The notes: generated from the sequence alone by a model not told the origin. A DNA stretch of 64,000 nt from UBA6168 sp965222975 (GCA_965222975.1 CBDCVJ010000038.1:1-64000); one strand, 5' to 3'. Numbered from the stretch's first letter, positions 8,880 to 17,109 are shown. Numbers and translations are program-made.

Positions 8880-9962
8880 ATGAAAAAATTAATAACCTTT
8901 TATGCTATCCTGTTCATATTCGTTTTTGCCTGCAAAGATGAGGATGCACCTTCCGTCCCAGTCGTTTATGACCCGACGCCATATGTTTTAGAGTATGGGG
9001 ATTTCCCTACCCCTAACTTACCTGCCGACAATCCATTGACCAATGCCAAGGTTCAACTGGGCAGAATGCTTTTTTATGACAAACAACTATCCAAAGGAAA
9101 CGCCCAATCTTGTGCCGATTGTCACTTGCAAAAAGATGCCTTTTCGGATATCCGCCAGTTCAGTATAGGTGTAGAGGAAATGGAAGGCAAGCGTCAGGCA
9201 ATGCCTGTCATGAACCTGGCATGGCATGAACACGGCATGTTCTGGGACGGGCGTGCCCCATTGATTCGTGACCAATCGCTTCTTCCCATTATCGATCCAC
9301 TGGAAATGAATGAGACTTACGAAAATGTCATTAAAAAACTGAGCGAAGACAAGCGCATCACCGACCAATTCATAAGGGCATTTGGTGACGAAACCATTAC
9401 CACCGAGCGGATGTCTCTGGCTATGGAAGCATTCATGTTGACCATGGTTTCTTTCAATTCCAAATATGATAAGTACCTGAAAGGTGAAGTTTCTTTAACC
9501 GAAAGTGAGGAGCGAGGCAGGAAATTATTTTTCGCTGAATTTGATCCGCAGGGCATAGAGAAAGGGGGCGAATGTTTCCATTGTCACGGGGGATTCAATT
9601 TTACAAATGATGAATTTATGAACAACGGCTTAGATGCTGACGGTGAAATGGCCGATTCCGGTAGAATGAAAGTAACGAACAACTCCAACGACGAGGGCAA
9701 ATTCAAAGTACCTTCATTGCGAAATATTGAACTTACACCACCTTATATGCACGACGGACGGTTTGAAACGCTGGAAGAAGTACTTGATCATTACAATACA
9801 GGTGTCAAACAGTCTTCTACAGTAGAATTCATTCTCCAGTTCAACATGCAGCCTGGCGGTTTGCAACTATCGGATCAAGATAAATCTGATTTGATTGCTT
9901 TTATGAAAACATTGACCGACCCAGATTTCATTAGCAATCCAGCGTTTAGCGCACCAGAATAG
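8880..9962 (+). CDS. Second diheme cytochrome c peroxidase family lipoprotein
   Basis: The product has 360 residues from the ATG at 8880. That start is preferred to an upstream in-frame ATG (8763) that would overlap the previous gene and bury the signal peptide. The lipobox is VFAC (Cys 18). The heme sites are CADCH (78-82) and CFHCH (232-236), with PYMHDGRF near the C-terminal third. It has the classical GMFWDGRAPLIRDQ segment (119-132) of CCP enzymes, missing in its neighbour, so the two copies probably differ in task: this one closer to a peroxidase, the other to MbnH (inference). The gap to the upstream stop is 55 bases and a hairpin follows the stop, so it closes the operon. Confidence 0.85.
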   Translation: MKKLITFYAILFIFVFACKDEDAPSVPVVYDPTPYVLEYGDFPTPNLPADNPLTNAKVQLGRMLFYDKQLSKGNAQSCADCHLQKDAFSDIRQFSIGVEEMEGKRQAMPVMNLAWHEHGMFWDGRAPLIRDQSLLPIIDPLEMNETYENVIKKLSEDKRITDQFIRAFGDETITTERMSLAMEAFMLTMVSFNSKYDKYLKGEVSLTESEERGRKLFFAEFDPQGIEKGGECFHCHGGFNFTNDEFMNNGLDADGEMADSGRMKVTNNSNDEGKFKVPSLRNIELTPPYMHDGRFETLEEVLDHYNTGVKQSSTVEFILQFNMQPGGLQLSDQDKSDLIAFMKTLTDPDFISNPAFSAPE

Positions 9963-9968
9963 AAAAAT

Positions 9969-10002
9969 GGTTCTGTCCTGAAATATTTTTCAGGACAGAA
10001 CC
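9969..10002. terminator. Hairpin terminator between convergent genes
   Basis: A perfect 13-bp stem (GGTTCTGTCCTGA with TCAGGACAGAACC) with an 8-base loop. On the minus strand it is followed by ATTTTTCT, a proper T-run for the gene ending at 10014. On the plus strand no T-run follows, though it may still end the peroxidase operon. Confidence 0.7.
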
Positions 10003-10013
10003 TACACCAATGG

Positions 10014-10832
10014 TCACCCATTGGCAGGCACCATAACATATCCATTCACCACCATATCTGCAAAATCCTCAAACCCTACCCATAAATAACCATCACTTGC
10101 CCAGCTTGAACCCCAAGAGCTTAATATTTCGAAAGCTTCCAATTCGAGGTTGTAACTAACGACCACAAAGGAATAGGTGCGGTCACGGTCATCATTGAGG
10201 GAAGTATAAAAGCGGGTTTTCTTTAGGTTTTTAAATTCCCGGGGCACGTTCATTTCAACAATGACTGGATTGCCCCTCATGAGAGCCTTCTGCACTTCGA
10301 AGATTTTCAACGAATTACGCTTATCCTTATTAAAAATGTGTAAATAATTGGAAATACGGTAATGATCGGCCTCTGGAAATTTATTTGGCAAATTTTCAGC
10401 ATCGTAAGGTGCCACATCGGCACGCACGGTCCCATCTGTTACCAGCAAGCGCAACGCATTTTTTATGTCTCGGTCTTTTTCATAAAACAACATCTGAGCG
10501 AGAAAATCAGGACTTAGGTTGACTTTGTAGTTCTGTCCAAAATTATGGTAAAATTCAAGGCAAGTGGCCAGGGTATAACTTGTGACAGTGCCCCGCTGCC
10601 CTACCCTTCTTGGAGGCATAATATAAGTCTTTACTGATTGCTCGTTCATCATATTTTTGGCATTGCTGCCGATGCCTGGCATGACTGCCATCATTTGGTC
10701 AATCATCTCAGGAGCGCTAATACCTATAGCCATCCCCTTGATCGTAAAATCAGCCTTGGGGTCAACTTGAGAAAACAGGTTTGAAAAAAGGAAAATGAAA
10801 AACAGTACAGTTAGCGAAAGTCGGAATGACAT
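10014..10832 (-). CDS. Papain-fold (C1-like) exported protein lacking the catalytic triad
   Basis: The product has 272 residues with a signal peptide (to about residue 21). Two landmarks show the fold. RVGQRGTVTSYTLA (76-89) aligns with the Bacteroidota papain-like NQGQQGSCVAWAVG segment. TYSFVVVSYN...FEILSSWGSSWASDGYLWV (219-251) aligns with GHAMTVVGYD...NSWGTSWGNNGY. In this alignment the nucleophile Cys is Val 83, the oxyanion Gln is Val 77, the His is Tyr 220 and the Asn of NSW is Ser 238. The only nearby Cys (91) is in the following helix. I read it as a papain-like pseudoenzyme, possibly a binding protein. The frame is clean, so this is divergence and not decay. It stands alone, convergent with the peroxidase operon. 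Confidence 0.6.
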   Translation of the reverse strand: MSFRLSLTVLFFIFLFSNLFSQVDPKADFTIKGMAIGISAPEMIDQMMAVMPGIGSNAKNMMNEQSVKTYIMPPRRVGQRGTVTSYTLATCLEFYHNFGQNYKVNLSPDFLAQMLFYEKDRDIKNALRLLVTDGTVRADVAPYDAENLPNKFPEADHYRISNYLHIFNKDKRNSLKIFEVQKALMRGNPVIVEMNVPREFKNLKKTRFYTSLNDDRDRTYSFVVVSYNLELEAFEILSSWGSSWASDGYLWVGFEDFADMVVNGYVMVPANG

Positions 10833-10943
10833 GTTGATAGAAATTTTTGTTTTTGGAAAAATGTCGCTTTAGGGAACGATATACCAATTGGATTTGGTGT
10901 TACGGATGGATAAAAAATTAGGTTCGTCCGTTAAAGTGAAAAT

Positions 10944-10972
10944 AAAAAGCCGCTTGGTCGCAGCGGCTTTTT
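10944..10972 (-). terminator. Rho-independent terminator
   Basis: An 11-bp stem (AAAAAGCCGCT with AGCGGCTTTTT) with a 7-base loop lies 19 bases beyond the stop of the TonB-terminal/TPR gene on the minus strand. It carries T-tracts on both sides and may work in both directions. Confidence 0.75.
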
Positions 10973-10991
10973 TTCATCTTCATTTTTATTG

Positions 10992-12086
10992 TCATTTATC
11001 CTTTTGATTACAAATTAAAGGGGTCAGTTGTTCCACCAGGGCTATTGATATTATGCTCCTCACCTTTTGAAAATCTGCACAAGCCTCCTCCATTTTTTCC
11101 ATGTTCATATATGCTTGGCCGCGCAAGTAAAGGAAGTTTGCATTTTGGGGAAATAATGCAATTGCTTCGGTCAATTTGGCTATGCCTTCTTCTTGCTGGC
11201 CTTCATTGTACAATTTGCTACCTTCTTCTGCCAATGCGTTAGCTTTTTCATATTTTGTTATTACAGGCTGGCAACCTGTACCTTCAGGCAATATGGTAAC
11301 AGAGAAATCATAAGCCGAGGGCACTTCTCTCCCATTTCGTTTGGCCGCTTTCCAATTTCCCCATGTTGAGGTAGCCGCCCGAATGACTTCCCACTGAAAA
11401 TCAGTACCAAGGTTCCAATAGTCCGTCATATCAATCACCCTTACGTAACCATCAGGCCGACTCAGCACCGTCACATCCATCTTACCAATTTTACAACTAT
11501 CCTGATATTCTTTAGGAATGTCCAGATTATTATTGACAAATGCTTCGAGTGCTTCATGGCCTCCATTGTATTCAAGCGAATCATCAACAGTTGTATAAAC
11601 TGTATCTCTAAAATTGATCAGAATAAAATCTGGTGGATCTTCAAGCCGGAACTTGATTGGAAGGGTCACCTGTGCCCTTACAGGAACCCCATCTTTCATG
11701 CCTGGTCGCCAGGCAATGTTTGCAGTTCGCATTGCGCTGTTCATACCATTAGCCACCCGGAGCGCTTCGTCACCACAGCCTCCCCCTATGTCTCGTAATA
11801 TTTTAGGGTTAGAGATCAGTCCATCTTTCTCCACTACAAAACTGATCACTACTTGCCCAGTGATTTCCTGCTCTCGTGCTTCATTGGGATAGATTATGTT
11901 TTGGTTGAAAAATAAAAGCAAATTGGTTTGGGCACATTGGTTAATGGCTTGAATAGTAGTGTCCAATTGTTCACATCCTGGAAAGCGGGGCATTTCCTGA
12001 ACAACCGTATAAATGGTAGTATCGTTTTCTTGAGCCGTTAGCAAGGATGAAATGCTGAAAAAGATTAGCGTAATAAGTTTCTTCAT
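10992..12086 (-). CDS. Exported TonB C-terminal domain protein with TPR repeats
   Basis: The product has 364 residues. A signal peptide (MKKLITLIFFSISSLLTAQ) is followed by a TonB C-terminal domain (about 30-150) with the hallmark IYPNEAREQEITGQVVISFV and the ARPGM-like WRPGMKDGVPVRAQVTLPI. A second, weaker copy of this fold spans about 155-270 (MDVTVLSRPDGYVRV, WGNWKAAKRNGREV). TPR-like helices close the protein (LAEEGSKLYNEGQQEEGIAK, YLRGQAYMNMEKMEEACADF; about 280-350). There is no N-terminal ExbB-interacting transmembrane anchor, so it is a periplasmic relative and not a true TonB. Its role is unknown. A -7 element TACGTTTG (12112-12119, minus strand) precedes it closely. Confidence 0.75.
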   Translation of the reverse strand: MKKLITLIFFSISSLLTAQENDTTIYTVVQEMPRFPGCEQLDTTIQAINQCAQTNLLLFFNQNIIYPNEAREQEITGQVVISFVVEKDGLISNPKILRDIGGGCGDEALRVANGMNSAMRTANIAWRPGMKDGVPVRAQVTLPIKFRLEDPPDFILINFRDTVYTTVDDSLEYNGGHEALEAFVNNNLDIPKEYQDSCKIGKMDVTVLSRPDGYVRVIDMTDYWNLGTDFQWEVIRAATSTWGNWKAAKRNGREVPSAYDFSVTILPEGTGCQPVITKYEKANALAEEGSKLYNEGQQEEGIAKLTEAIALFPQNANFLYLRGQAYMNMEKMEEACADFQKVRSIISIALVEQLTPLICNQKDK

Positions 12087-12111
12087 GTTTGTTTTTGTGA
12101 TTTTTTATTTA

Positions 12112-12119
12112 CAAACGTA
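12112..12119 (-). promoter_or_regulatory. Possible promoter -7 element (TACGTTTG)
   Basis: On the minus strand TACGTTTG matches TAnnTTTG, 25 bases before the ATG at 12086. No TTG is seen at the canonical 19-base distance. Confidence 0.4.
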
Positions 12120-12249
12120 GTTCAATATAGAGCGCAAAAGTATCATTTCTCCTTACTCCATCAATGAAATTAAATGGCCTTCCTACTTGCAGTCAAAATT
12201 ATTTTTGATTCTTTTTCAAATAACATTTCTTTGGGCCTAAATCAAATCC

Positions 12250-12801
12250 ATGCGCCCAATCTTATTTTTTTTATTGATTTTTTATTTGGTAGAATGTTCT
12301 GCTCAAACTGGCAGGTCAGTTGGTATTCACTTGGGCATCCCAATTATCCATGAACAGTTAGCAGATGGGTACAAATACAAGCCCTATCAACTTTTGTTTT
12401 ATTATAATTTCACCAATTTGTTGAAAAACAAAAAGAGCGACCTATTTATTTACTTAGAACCTCAATTAGTCTGGGTGTGGTTTTCTCCCAACAGAAAAAA
12501 GGAAATCGAATTTGGCGCTAATCTCGGATTAGAATATCGCCTGAATTTTTCGGAAAAAACAGCGCTGATTGGAGCGGTAGGCTCAGGCCCTCATTACATC
12601 ACCGCAGAAACACCAAAACAGGTAAATGGCTTTATATTTTCCGATAATTTTACTTTGGGCCTAAAGCAATCGCTTGGCAATTCAGGTGCCGATTTGCATT
12701 TCCGCACTCGCTTCCGTCATATCTCCAATGCTAATCTGAAAAAACCCAACCAAGGGATTGACTCGTGGTTTTTAATCGTAGGTGCCACAAAGCGCCTTTA
12801 A
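12250..12801 (+). CDS. PagL-like acyloxyacyl hydrolase (lipid A deacylase family)
   Basis: The product has 183 residues with a signal peptide to about residue 19 and alternating strands typical of a small outer-membrane beta-barrel (LLFYYNFTNLL, DLFIYLEPQLVWVWF, GANLGLEYRLNF). The C-terminal part holds the family signature RFRHISNANLKKPNQGID. In PagL the His and Ser of H-x-S-N-A are catalytic, and a Glu shortly afterwards completes the triad; here the matching site appears to be Asp. The family removes an acyl chain from lipid A at the outer membrane, changing surface charge and immune recognition. Substrate in this organism is unknown. It is a single gene between two minus-strand genes. Confidence 0.7.
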   Translation: MRPILFFLLIFYLVECSAQTGRSVGIHLGIPIIHEQLADGYKYKPYQLLFYYNFTNLLKNKKSDLFIYLEPQLVWVWFSPNRKKEIEFGANLGLEYRLNFSEKTALIGAVGSGPHYITAETPKQVNGFIFSDNFTLGLKQSLGNSGADLHFRTRFRHISNANLKKPNQGIDSWFLIVGATKRL

Positions 12802-12834
12802 TTCACTTGCCTAACAAGCGGTACCTACTTATCA

Positions 12835-13698
12835 TCAAAAATAAATGTCAAGAATCATCAATGTTCCAAAGAGAATGCTCGCTATACCATTGGTCGTAAA
12901 AAAGGCGAGGTTGATTTTGCTCAAGTCGTTGGGTTTTACCAAAGTGTGTTGATAAAACAAAAGCCCGATGAATAAGGCCGCAGCTATCCAATTGAGCCAG
13001 CTATATGCGGGAAACTGTTCTCCAAGTAAATAAGCGCATGTCAAGATGAGGCATGCACAAACAAAATGCAAAAGCATAGAAACCTTCAAGGCGTTTTCTT
13101 TTCCAAGGGCAGCGGGTATCGAATTTAATCTCAGGGATTGATCAAATTCCACATCTTGCAAGGCATAAATAATATCAAAACCAGAAACCCACGCCAAAAC
13201 GGCAAAGGCATATAATATAGGTATGAGGTCGAATCCGCCGCCTGCCGCTAAATAAGCCCCCAATGGGGCAAGCGCTAATCCCAACCCCAGCACTAAGTGG
13301 CAAAAAGGCGTAAATCTTTTAGTATAACTATAACCCAACACTATCAACAGTGCCAGGGGTGAAAGGTAAAAGCATAATTGATTGATGAACCAAGTCGTGG
13401 CAATAAAAAGTAAGCAACTTATGATAACGAACAAAAGCGCTGAATTTGGAGAAATTATTCCTGCTGGAATTTCCCGAATAGCTGTCCTTGGATTTTTGCT
13501 ATCAATGTCCCGGTCAAGGTAGCGGTTGAATGCCATAGCTGCACTTCTGGCAAATATCATACATAGCACTACTAAAAAAAACAACTTCCAGCTGATTCCG
13601 CTACCGATCTTTTGCACTGCCAAAAAGAACCCTAGCATTGCAAAGGGCATCGCAAAAATAGTATGGCTGAACTTGATGAGTGAAAGGTATTGTTTCAT
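12835..13698 (-). CDS. UbiA-family polyprenyltransferase (4-hydroxybenzoate/menaquinone type)
   Basis: The product has 287 residues and about eight or nine transmembrane helices. It has both aspartate-rich motifs of the UbiA superfamily: NRYLDRDIDSKNPRT (about 58-72), and YALQDVEFDQSLRL near 180. These bind Mg-prenyl diphosphate. KNPRTAIREIPAG is typical of the UbiA/MqnP branch that prenylates an aromatic acid for ubiquinone or, in the futalosine route, menaquinone. Bacteroidota normally make menaquinone, so MqnP is the likelier role, but sequence alone does not settle it. The start codon lies inside a tandem TTCATTGC tract. Confidence 0.85.
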   Translation of the reverse strand: MKQYLSLIKFSHTIFAMPFAMLGFFLAVQKIGSGISWKLFFLVVLCMIFARSAAMAFNRYLDRDIDSKNPRTAIREIPAGIISPNSALLFVIISCLLFIATTWFINQLCFYLSPLALLIVLGYSYTKRFTPFCHLVLGLGLALAPLGAYLAAGGGFDLIPILYAFAVLAWVSGFDIIYALQDVEFDQSLRLNSIPAALGKENALKVSMLLHFVCACLILTCAYLLGEQFPAYSWLNWIAAALFIGLLFYQHTLVKPNDLSKINLAFFTTNGIASILFGTLMILDIYF

Positions 13699-13735
13699 TG
13701 TTTCATTGCTTCATTGCTTCATCGCTTCATCGCTT
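13691..13735. repeat. Short tandem repeat of an 8-bp unit (TTCATTGC/TTCATCGC)
   Basis: About five copies of an eight-base unit (TTCATTGT, TTCATTGC, TTCATCGC) run through the start codon of the prenyltransferase and into its 5' region. The copy GTTTCATTG (13692-13700) can pair with CAATGAAAC at 13760-13768. Similar words build the hairpin at 30.6 kb. Confidence 0.6.
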
Positions 13736-13774
13736 TGACTCGGCATTGTATCAATAGAGCAATGAAACCATGAA

Positions 13775-13810
13775 AAAAGCCTGCACAATATTACAATCGT
13801 GCAGGCTTTT
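13775..13810 (-). terminator. Rho-independent terminator
   Basis: A 12-bp stem (AAAAGCCTGCAC with GTGCAGGCTTTT) lies just beyond the DUF1573 gene. On the minus strand it is followed by TTTTTTCA. Confidence 0.8.
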
Positions 13811-13832
13811 ATCCTTAAAGGATTCAGTAAAA

Positions 13833-14414
13833 TTACTGCTTCACTTGAACATTAGGTGTAGCAGGTGTAGCATTGGGATCGGCCAATACCTCGCCTTTGA
13901 TCTGGATCAAGGTTTGAGGAGGGTCCGTGTTGGCGGTAATGGTAACGGTTTTAGCTTGGTTACCACTCTTACCTTTAGAATTAAATTCAACAAGGATTTC
14001 ACCTTCTTCACCAACGCCAATTGGCTCTTTAGGCCATTCGGGAACTGTACACCCACAGCTACCTTTAGCATTGCTGATTACGAGTGGTTCTTTACCCGTG
14101 TTTTTGAATTTGTAAACATGCTGCACCTTTTCGCCAGCTTTTACTTTACCGAAATTAAATTCAGTTTCTGCAAACTCCATTGTAGTGGTCGGTCCTACAG
14201 GAGGAGCCGGAGTAGCAGCTTGTTGCCCAGCAGCAGTTGGGACAACTGAACCCTGGCCTGGTGCAGTTGGAGGTGGCGGGGTTGTTACAAATGAATCGCC
14301 GGAAGCGGCATCGGCTGTGGCTGCATCACGTGCAGCGTCACCGTCATTTTGGCAACTGACAAACATTGTCAATGCCATTACAGCAAGGATTCCAAATTTG
14401 ATTTGCTTCAACAT
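13833..14414 (-). CDS. DUF1573 domain lipoprotein
   Basis: The product has 193 residues. The lipobox is FVSC (Cys 21). A Thr/Pro/Ala-rich linker (about 25-78) separates the anchor from a DUF1573 domain (about 80-175) with EFNFGKVKAGEKVQHVYKF, the signature GSCGCTVPEWPKEPI and GEILVEFNSKGKSGNQAKTV. The domain is an immunoglobulin-like ASH/MSP-type fold, common and often multi-copy in Bacteroidota, with no proven biochemical role. The CGC motif is invariant in the family. A -7 element TATCTTTGCGCC lies 54 bases upstream and a terminator follows, so the gene is its own transcription unit. Confidence 0.9.
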   Translation of the reverse strand: MLKQIKFGILAVMALTMFVSCQNDGDAARDAATADAASGDSFVTTPPPPTAPGQGSVVPTAAGQQAATPAPPVGPTTTMEFAETEFNFGKVKAGEKVQHVYKFKNTGKEPLVISNAKGSCGCTVPEWPKEPIGVGEEGEILVEFNSKGKSGNQAKTVTITANTDPPQTLIQIKGEVLADPNATPATPNVQVKQ

Positions 14415-14462
14415 CTGTAATTGATTTTTGATGAGAAAAAATTTGTTGCGATCAGGAAAAAG

Positions 14463-14475
14463 AGGCGCAAAGATA
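14463..14475 (-). promoter_or_regulatory. Promoter -7 region TATCTTTGCGCCT
   Basis: Minus-strand TATCTTTG followed by CGCCT, 54 bases upstream of the DUF1573 ATG. Almost the same extended sequence precedes etfB (45161-45174) and the esterase gene (56401-56414). No TTG lies at the usual -33 position. Confidence 0.5.
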
Positions 14476-14620
14476 AAGATTTTTAAAAATGTGCGCTCCC
14501 TCTTTCGGAACGCAAATTTATGCCAAACATACCTGCGAGCCTGTCAATGGTCATTCAAAGACTGTTAACGAAGCGTTAACCCATATGCAAGAGAAAGATG
14601 CCAACATTTTTCAAATGAAA

Positions 14621-14696
14621 TTTTCTCTACCGTACACTTTTTATTTCAAACACGTTTTCAGGCCAAAAGAGAAGAATCCTACAGAGAGAGGTGTGC
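14621..14696. repeat. Solitary half of the family A palindromic element
   Basis: The stretch beginning CTACCGTACACTTTTT and continuing through ACGTTTTCAGGCCAAAAG, GAGAAGAA and AGAGAGAGGTGTG matches, base after base, the reverse complement of the right half of the element at 29147-29333. The other half is missing. It lies in the 404-base gap before the Crp/Fnr gene; the remainder of that gap holds no gene that I recognise. Confidence 0.65.
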
Positions 14697-14818
14697 GGTA
14701 ATGAAATGAAATTCAAAAAAAATAATTGGTCGCCAATAGGGGTGACCGACAAATTTTGTGTCTCTACACTCGAATACGACAAGATTAGCTTTTACGTCAA
14801 CATTAAAATCCGAAAGAA

Positions 14819-15505
14819 ATGAATGCTACTATCACTAACTCTACTGTTACTATTTCCCAGTTCCCATTGTTTGATTGTCTGAGCGAAGACGAAAAAAGGC
14901 GATTGGAGGACATGGCCGAATTCAAGGTCAAACCAAAATTCAGCCATATCTATTTACCCGACGAGCCATCTGATTATATGTATTTCCTTGCAAAGGGTAT
15001 GGTAAAAATTGCCACTCATTCCGATGAAGGAAAGGAAGTCATCAAGACCATTATACAGCCATTGGCTATGTTCGGTGAACTTGGGATCATTGGAGAGTCA
15101 AGGAGGCAGGATATGGCTCAGGCACTTAGGGAAGAAGTCCACCTCTTTGTTTTAAGGGTGGAGGATTTGAAAAAATTAATGCGGAGTAATTTCACGCTTT
15201 GCGACAAGGTCATGAAACTTTTTGGCAGCCGTCTCTTGAGGGCTGAAAACAAACTGGAATCCCTGATCTTCAAAGATGCCCGCACTCGCATCATTGAGTT
15301 TATCAAAGATTCTGTTATGCTAAGTGGCAGGAAAATCGGATTTGAAATGTTGCTCAAGCACAGCCTAACCCATCAAGACATTGCCAATATCACTTGTACT
15401 TCCAGACAGACGGTTACTTTGGTGTTGAACGAATTGAGGAAATCAGATCTAATTTATTTTAACCGTGGAAAAATACTTGTTCGTGATATGGCTAAACTGG
15501 CCTAA
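14819..15505 (+). CDS. Crp/Fnr family transcriptional regulator
   Basis: The product has 228 residues. An N-terminal cyclic-nucleotide-binding-like beta-roll (about 15-125: HIYLPDEPSDYMYFLAKGMV, GEGKEVIK-like DEGKEVIKTI, PLAMFGELGIIG) is followed by a long dimerisation helix and a Crp-type winged helix (about 150-225: SLTHQDIANITCTSRQTV, NELRKSDLIYF). There are no N-terminal Fe-S cysteines, so it is not a classical FNR. The PLAMFGELG phosphate-cassette region lacks the Arg and Ser that contact cAMP in CRP, so the effector is unknown. It is monocistronic with a terminator after it. Confidence 0.85.
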   Translation: MNATITNSTVTISQFPLFDCLSEDEKRRLEDMAEFKVKPKFSHIYLPDEPSDYMYFLAKGMVKIATHSDEGKEVIKTIIQPLAMFGELGIIGESRRQDMAQALREEVHLFVLRVEDLKKLMRSNFTLCDKVMKLFGSRLLRAENKLESLIFKDARTRIIEFIKDSVMLSGRKIGFEMLLKHSLTHQDIANITCTSRQTVTLVLNELRKSDLIYFNRGKILVRDMAKLA

Positions 15506-15567
15506 AATAATTGAATCAAACAGCAACATGCTTTTTACATATAAATAAGGTTAACTAAAACCTTTAC

Positions 15568-15593
15568 AACCGTCCGATTGGGCGGTTTTTTTT
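15568..15593 (+). terminator. Rho-independent terminator
   Basis: A stem of AACCGTCC with GGGCGGTT (one G-T pair) is followed by eight T. It ends the Crp/Fnr transcript. Confidence 0.75.
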
Positions 15594-15600
15594 GAATAAA

Positions 15601-16944
15601 TCAAAATCTGCGTATCCGCCAGTCATTCGGAAAATAATTATTGAAACGGTTGCCGAGCAACTTCACCCAACCAAGATTGTGACCTTTGTAACGCACCAGT
15701 TTCCAGCCTTTTTCTTTCGTGTTCAATTCAAAATTTTCTTTTTTTAAAAAATGCAAAGTTGACTCAAGGCCAAGCTGGATGCATTCAACATCTTCATGGA
15801 TAAAATGACTAAGGGCAAAACCATGGGCAGGGATCAATTTATTTTGTTTAACCGTTCCTATGTGTGTACCAAATGAACGTCGTTTTAGGGAAGTCGCCAC
15901 TATCAAAAAAAGTTCTTCCAGACCAGAAGGGACGGCAGCTATTTCGTTGTTCGGTTTTTTGAAAAATGAAAAGCATTCCGAATTACTTATCCAAGGATCA
16001 ATTAACGCTTTTTCTTTTTTAGCTAAACGAGGCCATTTCTTTTTTACCCTTGTCTTTACCAATGTTTCCCGCCCATTCCCTATCTTTCTCAAAACGCCCA
16101 AGTAGAAGCCTTCGCCTTTTAAAAAATTTGGATAAAATTGATGCCCAAAGTCGGTTTCTACAATCCCCCATTCAATTGGCAATTTCAGATGAAATGGTTC
16201 AAACGACCCTTCTTCGAGCAGCCATTCCATATTCCGATCATTTTCATTTTCGTTATAGGTGCAGGTAGAATAAATCAAGGTTCCACCTTCCTTTACCAAT
16301 TTTTTTGCTTCAGTAAGTATCCTTTTTTGTCGAGCGGAGCAATGCTTCACTTGCTCCAATGACCATTCATTGATAGTCCTTGGGGCTTTTCGGAAAAGCC
16401 CTTCTCCCGAACAAGGTGCATCCACCAATACAACATCAAAAAAACCATTAAGGCCAGCAAAGTCTTCTGAGTCATGATTGCTGATCATGTAATTTGAATT
16501 ACCCCATTTAAGGAGGTTTTGCCGAAGTGGGTCAATACGGGATTTAATGACTTCATTCGCCAATAAAAAACTGTCTGGGGAAATGGCTGAAGCCAGTAGG
16601 GTACTTTTGCCACCAGGAGAAGCACATAAGTCCAGCACGTTCAATTTCTTATCCAGATTAACTGCTTGGCGAAGTGCTTGGTAAATGGCCATAGAAGAGG
16701 CCTCTTGAACATAATAAGTTCCAGCATGGAATAATGGATCCAGTGTAAAAACAGGTCTCTTTGGCAAATACCTTCCCAAAGGATGCCAAGGCACTTGTTC
16801 CATACCATCAAAGTCATCGATGGGTTTGAATGGATTCAACCGTATGCTCACGGGAGTAGAGGCGTCCATTGATTGTTTGAAGTCATTAACATTGACGCCC
16901 AATTTTTTTTCCAATCCTTGAAGGAATGCCGAAGGAAGTTGCAT
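15601..16944 (-). CDS. RsmB/NOP2/Sun-family rRNA cytosine-C5 methyltransferase (RsmF-like)
   Basis: The product has 447 residues. After an N-terminal substrate-binding region, the class I SAM methyltransferase core shows motif I LDLCASPGGKS, motif IV VDAPCSGEGLFRK and motif VI YSTCTYNENEND. Both cysteines of the two-Cys m5C mechanism are therefore present. The C-terminal third (about 300-447) is an RsmF-type extension with a PUA-like RNA-binding part. In E. coli, RsmF (YebU) methylates C1407 of 16S rRNA; that site is inferred here. Divergent from hemB, with a -7 element TAGCTTTG at 16964-16971 on the minus strand. Confidence 0.85.
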   Translation of the reverse strand: MQLPSAFLQGLEKKLGVNVNDFKQSMDASTPVSIRLNPFKPIDDFDGMEQVPWHPLGRYLPKRPVFTLDPLFHAGTYYVQEASSMAIYQALRQAVNLDKKLNVLDLCASPGGKSTLLASAISPDSFLLANEVIKSRIDPLRQNLLKWGNSNYMISNHDSEDFAGLNGFFDVVLVDAPCSGEGLFRKAPRTINEWSLEQVKHCSARQKRILTEAKKLVKEGGTLIYSTCTYNENENDRNMEWLLEEGSFEPFHLKLPIEWGIVETDFGHQFYPNFLKGEGFYLGVLRKIGNGRETLVKTRVKKKWPRLAKKEKALIDPWISNSECFSFFKKPNNEIAAVPSGLEELFLIVATSLKRRSFGTHIGTVKQNKLIPAHGFALSHFIHEDVECIQLGLESTLHFLKKENFELNTKEKGWKLVRYKGHNLGWVKLLGNRFNNYFPNDWRIRRF

Positions 16945-17109
16945 AGTAAATAAGTATCGATCACAAAGCTACTTGGTTCACAGAGGATAAAAAACTAACC
17001 ATTGTTTTCCTGAATTTGAAGTTCTGGTAGCACTGACTATTCTTGCAATACCATTACAATTGCATTTATCAGCACTATTAATTTTGCTTTTTTAAAAATA
17101 AAAATTCAC

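Noticed and set aside
13691..13735. CRISPR-like array
   Set aside because: The unit is only 8 bases with no spacers; it is a simple tandem tract.
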